Assembly: GCA_035317605.1 (NCBI GenBank) | Contig: DATHGT010000235.1 | Span: 1-15,429, forward strand | Origin: DATHGT01 sp035317605 | GTDB taxonomy: Bacteria > Methylomirabilota > Methylomirabilia > Rokubacteriales > CSP1-6 | Direction: 5' to 3' | Length of the DNA stretch: 15,429 bases | Shown: in pieces, positions 1-6,404 of the stretch | Layout: each line of letters opens with the position of its first letter | Position numbering within the stretch: position 1 is the first letter of the stretch | Position numbers and translations under genes: made by a program | The notes under the pieces: model-generated | What the model was told of the DNA's origin: nothing | The model's database searches: none | Seen by the model: the letters and a program-made list of their open reading frames with translations, nothing else

Positions 1-480
1 GTGCAGGCGGCGCTGTATACCGGTTTCTCCGCGGCGGAGGAGACGCTGGCGCTGGCGGCTGACGTGTTCGCCGAGCGCGGCCTGCCATTCCCCCCGGATC
101 CGCCCGAGGACGCGTCGCTCGAGGACCTGATGCGCCGTGGCGCGGAGCTGATGGGCGCGCTGCACGGCGACCGAGCCCGTCTCGGCTACGCCGCGCCGGA
201 CAACCCGATCACCGGCGCGCTCTATCCGACGGCGATCCAGTACGGCTACGGCGAGATCTGGTTTCGTCCCGGACTGGAACGGCGCCAGCGCGCGCTGGTC
301 GCGGTGGCGGCCTTTACGGCGCTGCGCCTGCCCGAGCAGGTCGCGAAGTTCGGCCAGTCCGCGCTGAACATGGGCCTGTCGCAGACCGAGGTGGTGGAAG
401 CAATCATCCAGACCGCGCCCGCCACCGGATTCCCACCCGCGCTCAACGCGCTCGGCGCGATCAGCGCCGTGTTCCGCTGA
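1..480 (+). CDS. Carboxymuconolactone decarboxylase-like protein (AhpD-like fold), 3' part
   Basis: This is the C-terminal 159 residues of a CMD/AhpD-like all-helical protein; the 5' end lies outside the window. The first residues (QAALYTGFSAAEE) look like the end of one CMD repeat. A second repeat follows: the segment at about residues 74-100 (TAIQYGYGEIWFRPGLERRQR) and then LPEQVAKFGQSALNMGLSQTEVVEAI with a closing TGFPPALNAL. The gene is therefore probably a two-repeat CMD protein, and the GTG at base 1 is unlikely to be the true start. The family includes 4-carboxymuconolactone decarboxylases of aromatic degradation and AhpD peroxidase partners. No CxxC redox pair is visible here, so an AhpD-type peroxidase role is not supported, and the substrate cannot be named. 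It ends 12 bp before the convergent stop of the next gene. Confidence 0.8.
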   Translation: MQAALYTGFSAAEETLALAADVFAERGLPFPPDPPEDASLEDLMRRGAELMGALHGDRARLGYAAPDNPITGALYPTAIQYGYGEIWFRPGLERRQRALVAVAAFTALRLPEQVAKFGQSALNMGLSQTEVVEAIIQTAPATGFPPALNALGAISAVFR

Positions 481-492
481 GACTGCGGAGAG

Positions 493-837
493 TCATGCGC
501 TCGTGCGCACGCGCCGCTTCAACGCCCCCTTCATCGCCTCGACGGAGTCGAACGTGCCGACGACACGCCTGGCCCGCCGATCGGCTTCGGCGGCCCGCTC
601 GCCCTTCTGCCACTCCTCGGTCCACCAATACCGCTGATCCGGCTCGATGATCCCGGCCTTGGCGGCGACCGCCGCCTCGTCGCGCGTCAGTCCCTTGGCG
701 CTCACGAGGTCCTTGCGGATGCGCTCGATCTTGGTGCGCACGCGGAGCAGAACTCTCTGCTCTGCCGCCGTGAGACGCGGCGTCAACGACGAGGCCTGGG
801 CACGGCCCGAACGCCACCGATGCGGCCTTGCGTCCAC
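493..837 (-). CDS. Small hypothetical protein resembling the C-terminal tail of AbrB-type antitoxins
   Basis: This is a basic, helical protein of about 98-114 residues. Two blocks stand out: RVRTKIERIRKDL with a following AKGLTRDEAA, and a C-terminal block DQRYWWTEEWQKGERAAEAD then FDSVEAMKGAL. From memory, the second block matches the tail that often follows the SpoVT/AbrB swapped-hairpin domain in small antitoxin-like proteins (acidic WxxEWQxGE, then FDSVEE). The AbrB domain itself is absent, so a DNA-binding role is not shown, and I see no toxin partner. The start is uncertain: GTG at 837 lies just after the TAG stop of the upstream methyltransferase gene (841-839), which suggests coupled translation. 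GTG at 876 and TTG at 786 are alternatives, and none has a clear Shine-Dalgarno. It is the last gene of a minus-strand operon. Confidence 0.6.
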   Translation of the reverse strand: MDARPHRWRSGRAQASSLTPRLTAAEQRVLLRVRTKIERIRKDLVSAKGLTRDEAAVAAKAGIIEPDQRYWWTEEWQKGERAAEADRRARRVVGTFDSVEAMKGALKRRVRTSA

Positions 838-838
838 C

Positions 839-1780
839 CTACGGCACTCGTGCGTGGAGGATGTGCTGGAACTCACCCATCATGCCGTCGGGCTGGCCGT
901 CGGAGCCGGTGAGATAGCGTGCGGTGAGCTCGGCGGGGCCGAGGTCGGAAACGACCACGAGGCCCTCGCGGGTGGCGAAGGCCGCGGCCTGGCTCGGGCT
1001 CCAGCCCGTCAGGAAGGGCTCGCCGACCGAGGCCACGTAGGCCGCGGTGGTCTTCGCGCCGTAGATGCCGCCGCCGTCGGGACGCAGCGCGCCGTCGAGC
1101 AGGTAGTCGTAGGCCACCGAGCTGCCGGAGGCGGATCCCGACCGGATGAACTGGAGCGTGCTCCGGTTGGCCGCCTCGGGCAGATACATCGTGACGCCTT
1201 CCCAGATGAAGAAGGTCCGTTGCGTCCGGTCGTAGCCGGCGTCGCGCAGGACCGCCTCCAGCGGGCGCGTGTTGAAGTCGGTCGCCACCAGGGCGACGCG
1301 ATCGGGGACGGCCCCGAAGATCTTGACCACGCGCTCGCGCTTGGCCGCGATCGTCGCGGGAAGATCCAGCTCGAAGAACCGAGTCCGTGGGAACCGCTCG
1401 CGGAAGCGGTAGGCGCGGCTGTCGAACCCGGCGCCCAGGTTGACCACCTGGGTAGCGCCCTGGGAGAGGGCTTCGACGAGCAGCGCGTCCATGTGATGCG
1501 TCCGCGCGTTGACCCAGAAGTAGTTCGGATTGTGCCGGGCGCGGCCGGGATCGCTCCGGTACCCGGCCGTTCGCCAGAAGGTCTCGCTGACGAACTTCTC
1601 GGCGAGGTAGTCCGGGTTGCGCACCTTCGGATCGGGATGCTGCGCGGCCACCGCGCGCAGCGCGCACACGGCCTCCGCCGTCACCGACACCTGACCCGAG
1701 GTCGCCAGGGTCTGGGCGCAGCTGGCCATGAGCGCGCACCCGAGCAACAGCCATCCGCCAGACGTGAGTCGTGTCGTCAT
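839..1780 (-). CDS. SAM-dependent methyltransferase, TIGR00027/leucine carboxyl methyltransferase-like, with lipoprotein-like N-terminus
   Basis: This is a class I methyltransferase of the LCM/PPM-like group (TIGR00027-type), 313 aa. SAM-binding motif I is VVNLGAGFDSRAYRF (residues 112-126), the acidic loop is FFELDLP (135-141), and ATDFN (166-170) and EGVTMYL (194-200) fill the later motifs. The substrate is unknown. The N-terminus reads as a lipoprotein-like signal: a basic start, a hydrophobic stretch WLLLGCALMAS and Cys21. That is odd for an enzyme needing cytoplasmic SAM. An internal ATG (residue 18, base 1729) would give a soluble protein, but neither start has a convincing ribosome site; a GAGG lies only one base before the upstream ATG. 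The gene begins 22 bp after the NudC stop and is almost contiguous with the small gene below it. The fold is secure; the location is open. Confidence 0.85.
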   Translation of the reverse strand: MTTRLTSGGWLLLGCALMASCAQTLATSGQVSVTAEAVCALRAVAAQHPDPKVRNPDYLAEKFVSETFWRTAGYRSDPGRARHNPNYFWVNARTHHMDALLVEALSQGATQVVNLGAGFDSRAYRFRERFPRTRFFELDLPATIAAKRERVVKIFGAVPDRVALVATDFNTRPLEAVLRDAGYDRTQRTFFIWEGVTMYLPEAANRSTLQFIRSGSASGSSVAYDYLLDGALRPDGGGIYGAKTTAAYVASVGEPFLTGWSPSQAAAFATREGLVVVSDLGPAELTARYLTGSDGQPDGMMGEFQHILHARVP

Positions 1781-1802
1781 GCCTCGTCCGTCGATTCCGT
1801 GA

Positions 1803-2759
1803 TCACACGCGATCGAGGCCGGTCGACCATCGGCGGCAGATGTGATGGGCGATCGCGATGGGGGCGGGCAGCGCCGGCCGCGTCGGATCGTCTGATCCGG
1901 CGGCGGCGCGCGCGACCATCTCGCGGATCTCGTCGCGGGAGAACCAGCGCGCCTCGGCGAGCTCTTCGGGGTCGACGGTGATCTCCTCGGTCAGGGCTTC
2001 GGCGAGAAATCCGATCATCAGGCTCGACGGGAACGGCCACGGCTGCGTGGCCAGGTAGCGCACACGGCCACAGCGGACGCCCGACTCCTCGCGGACTTCT
2101 CGGCGCACGGCTTCCTCCAACGTTTCACCCGGCTCGACGAAGCCGGCGAGGCATGAGAAGCGGGCGCCCGCGCGCCGGCGGTTGCGGCCGAGCAGGGCCC
2201 GTTCGCCATTGACGGCGAGCATGATCACGACGGGATCGGTGCGCGGAAAATGCGAGGCCCGGCAGTCCGGGCAGCGCCGCTTCCAGCCGGCCGACCCCAT
2301 CGTGGTTGGCGATCCGCACTGGGCGCAGAAGCGATGGCGGGCGTGCCAGTCGAGCAGCGAGCGGGCCTCGGCGAGGATCGCCGCCTCGCCTGACGCGAGG
2401 GTGGGGGCCAGCGCGCGCACGTCGATCAGCTCGGTGTCGACGTCGGGAGCCACGTTCGCTCCGGCGGCGTCGATCGCGAAGTGGGCGCGGCCGTCGTCGA
2501 GACCGAGGAAGATCAGCGGCGCGCCGCCGTCGATCTGGTCGCGCCACGGTGCTACCGGCTGCCAGTCGAGCGCGGGTTCTGATGTGCCGCGAGTGAACGG
2601 CTTCAGATCGCGCAGCGCCAGCACGCGCGTTTCCGGATCGCCGAGCAGCTTGGCGATCCAGCCGCCGTCGTCCCGGCGCTCGCTGGCGCGATCCAGCGGG
2701 TTGCCGCCGAAGCAATAGATGTCTTCCATGCCGGCCGCGGACGAGACGAAGCCTGTCAT
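1803..2759 (-). CDS. nudC: NAD(H) pyrophosphatase / RNA deNADding Nudix hydrolase NudC
   Basis: This cytoplasmic Nudix hydrolase, 318 aa, cleaves NADH/NAD+ to NMN(H) and AMP; the family also removes 5'-NAD caps from RNA. Three hallmarks are visible: a zinc ribbon with Cys145/Cys148 and Cys163/Cys166 (FCAQC...RCPDC), a perfect Nudix box at residues 206-228 (GFVEPGETLEEAVRREVREE, then SGV), and the NudC signature TQPWPFPSS (238-246). The N-terminal ~130 residues are the usual poorly conserved regulatory Nudix-like domain. The length is above E. coli NudC and close to the larger actinobacterial type. The ATG overlaps the stop of the LLM gene (ATGA, 2759-2756), so translation is probably coupled. 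ATG at residue 11 is an alternative start. The pairing with a flavin/NAD(P)H-dependent oxidoreductase hints at nicotinamide turnover, but that link is inference. Confidence 0.95.
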   Translation of the reverse strand: MTGFVSSAAGMEDIYCFGGNPLDRASERRDDGGWIAKLLGDPETRVLALRDLKPFTRGTSEPALDWQPVAPWRDQIDGGAPLIFLGLDDGRAHFAIDAAGANVAPDVDTELIDVRALAPTLASGEAAILAEARSLLDWHARHRFCAQCGSPTTMGSAGWKRRCPDCRASHFPRTDPVVIMLAVNGERALLGRNRRRAGARFSCLAGFVEPGETLEEAVRREVREESGVRCGRVRYLATQPWPFPSSLMIGFLAEALTEEITVDPEELAEARWFSRDEIREMVARAAAGSDDPTRPALPAPIAIAHHICRRWSTGLDRV

Positions 2760-4000
2760 CGCGACGCGACGCGGTCGGCGCCCTGGCTCAGGTCCGGCAA
2801 GTTGCCGGCCGCGGCGGCGATGCGCGGCGACTTCGTGACCGCGAGGGCCTTGGCTGCTGCCTCGTTCTCGTGGATCTTCGCCAGCACGGCCTCGCGCGCC
2901 CGGTTGAAGTATTCGCGGTTGTTGACCACGAACTCGCGCGACGTCCGCAGACCGGCGAGGTAGCCGTTGATCTCCGGCACCACGTAGCGCGCCACCATGT
3001 CCCAGCTTCGCCTGATGTTCTCGGGGTTGGCCCAGTCGTGGACGAAGCCGACGACCGTACCGAATCCGCCGGAGGCCTGGAGGAGCGACTTGATGCGCGC
3101 CACGAGATCGTCGGGCGTGCCGATGGTGGCGACGGCGCCGGGGCCGAAGGCGGTCTTGTCCACGGCCTCGTCGGGATCCTTGAAGTGACGCGCGCCGGGA
3201 CGCTGCAGGGTCTCGGTGATGTACTCGTTGTGGTGCCGCAGCAGTCCGTGGCGAGCCTCGGCACGCGCCTGCTCGCGGGTCTCGGCGATGTGCCAGCTCA
3301 TCAGCACGCGCCAGTTCCGGCGGTCGACGGTCTGGCCGTGCTCGGCGGCGGCGGTCTCCGCAAAGCTCCATTGCTGCGGCAGGGCGTCGAGACCTTCCTC
3401 GGACAGGGACCCGATCGAGATGACGCCGATGCCGTGCTTGCCGGCCAGCGTCATGCCCGAGGGGCTGATCTGCGAGGCGACCGCGAACGGCATGTCCTCC
3501 TGCAACGGCAGCAACTGCAGCGCGGCGTCCTGCAGCGTGAACCAGTCGGACTTGACGGTCACGCGCTCGCCGCGCATCAGGCGGCGGATGACGCCGATGG
3601 CCTCGTCCTGGCGGTCGCGCAGCAGCATCGGATCGATCCCGAGGGTATGGGCGTCGGAGGCCAGCGCGCCCGGTCCCGAGCCGAAGATCACGCGCCCGCC
3701 GGTCATGTAGTCGAGCTGGACCATCCGTTGCGCCACGTTGAAGGGATGGTGATAGGGCAGGGACACGACGCCGGTGGCGAGCTTGATGCGCTTGGTCCGC
3801 TCGCCCGCGGCGGCCAGGAACATCTCGGGCGAGGCGATCATCTCCCAGCCGCTCGAGTGATGCTCGCCGCACCAGAACTCGTCGTACCCGAGGGTGTCCA
3901 GGTGCTCGACGAAGTCGAGGTCGCGACGGAACTGCAGCATCGGATGCTCGCCGACGGGGTGGTGGGGGGCGAGGAACGCGCCGAAGCCTAGACGAGACAT
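2756..4000 (-). CDS. LLM-class flavin-dependent oxidoreductase (luciferase-like monooxygenase)
   Basis: This is a bacterial-luciferase-like TIM-barrel flavoprotein, 414 aa. Such enzymes use reduced FMN, normally supplied by a separate reductase, and O2 to oxidise organic substrates. Visible hallmarks are the N-terminal strand MSRLGFGAFLAP, LGYDEFWCGEHHSSGWE (about residues 38-54), the RIKLATGVVSLPYHHP strand-loop, the QLDYMTGGRVIFGSGPGA block and the late FGPGAVATIGTPDD segment. It looks closest to the limonene-monooxygenase/alkanal-monooxygenase-alpha-like branch, but the substrate cannot be read. The start at ATG 4000 is supported by AGGAG at 4013-4009, 8 nt upstream; the frame stays open much further upstream, but that part is antisense to the next gene. 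It is first in the operon with nudC and divergent from the acyl-CoA-dehydrogenase-like gene. Confidence 0.93.
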   Translation of the reverse strand: MSRLGFGAFLAPHHPVGEHPMLQFRRDLDFVEHLDTLGYDEFWCGEHHSSGWEMIASPEMFLAAAGERTKRIKLATGVVSLPYHHPFNVAQRMVQLDYMTGGRVIFGSGPGALASDAHTLGIDPMLLRDRQDEAIGVIRRLMRGERVTVKSDWFTLQDAALQLLPLQEDMPFAVASQISPSGMTLAGKHGIGVISIGSLSEEGLDALPQQWSFAETAAAEHGQTVDRRNWRVLMSWHIAETREQARAEARHGLLRHHNEYITETLQRPGARHFKDPDEAVDKTAFGPGAVATIGTPDDLVARIKSLLQASGGFGTVVGFVHDWANPENIRRSWDMVARYVVPEINGYLAGLRTSREFVVNNREYFNRAREAVLAKIHENEAAAKALAVTKSPRIAAAAGNLPDLSQGADRVASR

Positions 4001-4041
4001 GTGCAGGTCTCCTGACTGGATATGATCAGCGACAGTACCTC

Positions 4042-4070
4042 TTGACACCTCCACTTCGCCAGCGGAACAT
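4042..4070 (+). promoter_or_regulatory. Predicted sigma-70-type promoter of the acyl-CoA-dehydrogenase-like gene (leaderless)
   Basis: A perfect -35 hexamer TTGACA (4042-4047) is followed, after 17 bp, by GAACAT (4065-4070), which keeps the A2, A5 and T6 positions of TATAAT. Transcription would begin around 4077, next to the ATG at 4079. No Shine-Dalgarno precedes that ATG, so the mRNA would be nearly leaderless. Confidence 0.4.
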
Positions 4071-4078
4071 CCGGACTC

Positions 4079-5299
4079 ATGCGACAGATCGCGGAAGACA
4101 AGCTCCTGCCCGCCGATATCGACGCCCAGCCTGTCGTGCAGGCCGCGGCCGCGCTGCAGCCGGTGATTCGTGGCCATCGCGAGGACATCGAGCGCGAGCA
4201 GCGGTTGCCGAAGGCGCTGGTCGAGCAGTTTCACGCGGCCGGGTTCTACAACCTGATCAGCCCGCGCGAGCTGGGCGGTCTGCAGGCCGACCCACTGACC
4301 TACGTGCGGGTGGTGGAGCTGGTGGCCGAGGCCGCCGGCGCGGCCGGCTGGAACCTGGCCAACAACAGCATCTGCCAGCTCATCGCGCTTGGGTTGGAGG
4401 ACGAGGGCGTCCACGAGATCTTCGCGGACGGACCCGACAGCGTCATCGCCGGCACCGCGGTGATGGGTGGCGGACGGGCCGTGGCGGTCGACGGGGGCTA
4501 CCGGGTCACCGGTCGCTGGCCGTTCGGCAGCGGCTGCCAGGAGGGCTCCTGGATGCTGGGCAGCTTCCAGATTTTCGACGGCGCGGAGCCGCGCCGCAGC
4601 CCGGATGGCTCGTCGGTCCACTGGCGGGGATTCTTCCAGCGCTCGGAAGCGCAGATCGTCGAAGGCAGCTGGGACGTGGCCGGGCTCCGTGCGACCGGCA
4701 GCTTCGACTGGACCGTCGACGACGTCTTCCTTCCGGAGCGGCGAACGATGGTCCACGCCGGCGCTCCGCTCGACAATCAGTGGAAGCGCTGGCCGGGGGT
4801 CTCGTACGCCGTGCCGGCCCAGGCCTGGGTCGGGCCCCACCACAGCGCCGTGATCACCGGAATCGCCCGCGCCGGCATCGACGCGCTGATCGAGCTGGCC
4901 GCAGCGAAGACGCCGCGCGGCCGCACCGGCCGGCTCTGCGAGAGTCCGCAAGTCCAGGACGCTGTCGGTCGCGCCGACTCGCTCCTGAACGCCGGTCGCG
5001 CGTACCGCAGCGCGACGATCACCGAGATCTGGAACACCGTCGCGTCCGGCGAGGAGACCACCCTCGAGCAACGGGCCCGCTGCCGGCTGGCCGCGGCCCA
5101 CGCCGCCGACAGCGCCCGCGAGGCGATGGACCTGATGTACCGCCACGGGGGCAGCACGTCGTACAAGCGCGACAGCCGCCTGGCCGAGTGCTGGCGCGAC
5201 CTCCACGTCGTCGCCCAGGCCGTCACGCTCCTCCCGGAGTGGTACCCGATCGGCGGCCGGGTCTTGCTGGGGATGGACCCCGGCCCACGCCTGCGATAA
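4079..5299 (+). CDS. Acyl-CoA dehydrogenase-fold flavoprotein (flavin-dependent monooxygenase/HpaH-like group)
   Basis: This 406-aa protein has the acyl-CoA dehydrogenase fold. There is a helical N-domain (LPKALVEQFHAAGFYNLISP, then ELGG), a central beta-domain (VTGRWPFGSGC, about residues 142-152, and SWDVAGLRATGSFDWTVDDV with FLPE) and a C-terminal four-helix domain ending MYRHGGSTSYKRDSRLAECW, then RDLHVVAQAV. The GLRATGS/VDDVFLPE and RDLHVVAQ patterns fit the group D two-component monooxygenases (HpaH, HsaA, DszC-like) as well as true dehydrogenases. The usual catalytic Glu of acyl-CoA dehydrogenases cannot be assigned by eye. An oxygenase would need a flavin reductase, and none is in the window. 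ATG 4079 has no ribosome site and lies right behind a predicted promoter. It is divergent from the LLM gene and 71 bp before the NMT1-like gene. Confidence 0.88.
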   Translation: MRQIAEDKLLPADIDAQPVVQAAAALQPVIRGHREDIEREQRLPKALVEQFHAAGFYNLISPRELGGLQADPLTYVRVVELVAEAAGAAGWNLANNSICQLIALGLEDEGVHEIFADGPDSVIAGTAVMGGGRAVAVDGGYRVTGRWPFGSGCQEGSWMLGSFQIFDGAEPRRSPDGSSVHWRGFFQRSEAQIVEGSWDVAGLRATGSFDWTVDDVFLPERRTMVHAGAPLDNQWKRWPGVSYAVPAQAWVGPHHSAVITGIARAGIDALIELAAAKTPRGRTGRLCESPQVQDAVGRADSLLNAGRAYRSATITEIWNTVASGEETTLEQRARCRLAAAHAADSAREAMDLMYRHGGSTSYKRDSRLAECWRDLHVVAQAVTLLPEWYPIGGRVLLGMDPGPRLR

Positions 5300-5358
5300 C
5301 GACAGTACGGTTCTCCCGCTTCACGATGGGGGCCGCCGATCCTTCGGTGATCGTATTC

Positions 5359-5365
5359 AAGGAGG
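5359..5365 (+). promoter_or_regulatory. Strong Shine-Dalgarno for the NMT1-like binding protein
   Basis: AAGGAGG lies 5 nt before ATG 5371. It fixes the start against the in-frame upstream ATG near 5325, which would put extra residues ahead of the twin-arginine signal. Confidence 0.8.
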
Positions 5366-5370
5366 TTTGC

Positions 5371-6393
5371 ATGAGTCGTCACGATGCTCGGCGGTTCAGC
5401 CGGCGGAGGTTCCTGGCCGGGGCCGCCGGGACGGTCGGGCTTCTTGGCCTACGTCCCGGGTCGATCGCAGCGGAGCCGCCGCCCGAGACGACGACGCTGA
5501 GGCTCGCTCAGTTCACCAGTGGTTGTCAGGGGCCATTTCACGTGGCCGGAGAACTTCTCCGGGCCGAAGGGTTCACCGACGTGCAGTACGTTCGGATCGA
5601 CACGAACCAGCAGATCACCGACTCGCTGGCCGCGCGGACCGTCGACGTCGGGGTCCAGTTTTCCGCTCCTTTCATCGGAGACATCGACCGGGGCGTTGAC
5701 ATCGTGACGCTCGGAGGCGTTCACGCGGGATGCTTCGTGCTCTTCGGAAATCGTGCGGTCCGCAGCGTGCGCGACCTGAAAGGCAAGACCGTATCGGTCC
5801 CCGGCGTGGACACACAGAACGCGGCGCGGATGTACATCGCGAGCATGGCGGCTTACGTGGGCCTCGACCCGGCGCGGGACATCACGTGGGTCGCCCACCC
5901 CCTCGCCGAAGCGGTGCGTGCGTTCACGGACGGCAAGGTCGACGCGATCATGGGCTTCCCGCCGCTGGCCCAGGAGCTGCGCGCCAAGAAGATCGGCCAC
6001 GTCGTGGTCGACAGCACGACCGACCGGCCATGGTCGCAGTACTTCTGCTGCATGATGGTCGCCGGCCGCGAGTTCGTCAAAAAGCATCCCGTCGCGGCGA
6101 AGCGCGCGGTCCGGGCCATCGTCAAGGCGACGGCGATCTGCGCGCAGGAGCCCGAGCGCGTGGCCCGGCTCCTGGTCGAGCGGGGCATCGTGAAGCAATA
6201 CGACTACGCGCTCCAGACGATCAAGGAGCTGCCGTACGCGCGCTGGCGCGACTACGATTCGGAAGACACCCTGCGCTTCTACGCGCTCCGTCTTCACGAG
6301 GCGGGGATGATCAAGTCGAGCCCGCAGAAGATCATCGCCCAGGGCAGCGACCTGCGCTTCATCAACGAGCTGAAGAAAGAGCTGAAGGGCTGA
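5371..6393 (+). CDS. ABC transporter substrate-binding protein, NMT1/THI5/SsuA-like, Tat-type signal
   Basis: This is a periplasmic type-II solute-binding protein, 340 aa. The N-terminus is twin-arginine-like (RRFSRRRFLAGAAG, residues 7-20), with a hydrophobic core and a likely cleavage near SIAA/EPPPE. The mature part has the NMT1/TauA/SsuA layout: the LRLAQFTSGCQGPFHVAGELL opening strand and helix, DSLAARTVDVGVQFSAPF, DLKGKTVSVPGVDTQNAARM, AFTDGKVDAIMGFPP and a late EAGMIKSSPQKII. A Cys-Cys pair sits in WSQYFCCMMVAGREFV. Relatives bind aromatic or aliphatic sulfonates, thiamine precursors or other small organics; the ligand here is unknown. No permease or ATPase of this class is in the window, so it is an orphan or works with a distant transporter. 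It follows the flavoprotein gene, and a shared catabolic role is plausible but unproven. Confidence 0.9.
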   Translation: MSRHDARRFSRRRFLAGAAGTVGLLGLRPGSIAAEPPPETTTLRLAQFTSGCQGPFHVAGELLRAEGFTDVQYVRIDTNQQITDSLAARTVDVGVQFSAPFIGDIDRGVDIVTLGGVHAGCFVLFGNRAVRSVRDLKGKTVSVPGVDTQNAARMYIASMAAYVGLDPARDITWVAHPLAEAVRAFTDGKVDAIMGFPPLAQELRAKKIGHVVVDSTTDRPWSQYFCCMMVAGREFVKKHPVAAKRAVRAIVKATAICAQEPERVARLLVERGIVKQYDYALQTIKELPYARWRDYDSEDTLRFYALRLHEAGMIKSSPQKIIAQGSDLRFINELKKELKG

Positions 6394-6404
6394 TCGGACT
6401 CCCT

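Noticed and set aside
647..1981. 444-codon open frame on the plus strand
   Set aside because: It is antisense to the methyltransferase, with no recognisable motif and biased composition.
2760..3872. N-terminal extension of the NudC open frame
   Set aside because: It lies out of frame within the LLM gene; NudC homology starts at about 2759.
2870..3991. 373-codon open frame on the plus strand
   Set aside because: It is the antisense shadow of the LLM gene, with no domain recognised.
4001..5206. N-terminal extension of the LLM gene's open frame
   Set aside because: It is antisense to the acyl-CoA-dehydrogenase-like gene; a good ribosome site and the family start support ATG 4000.
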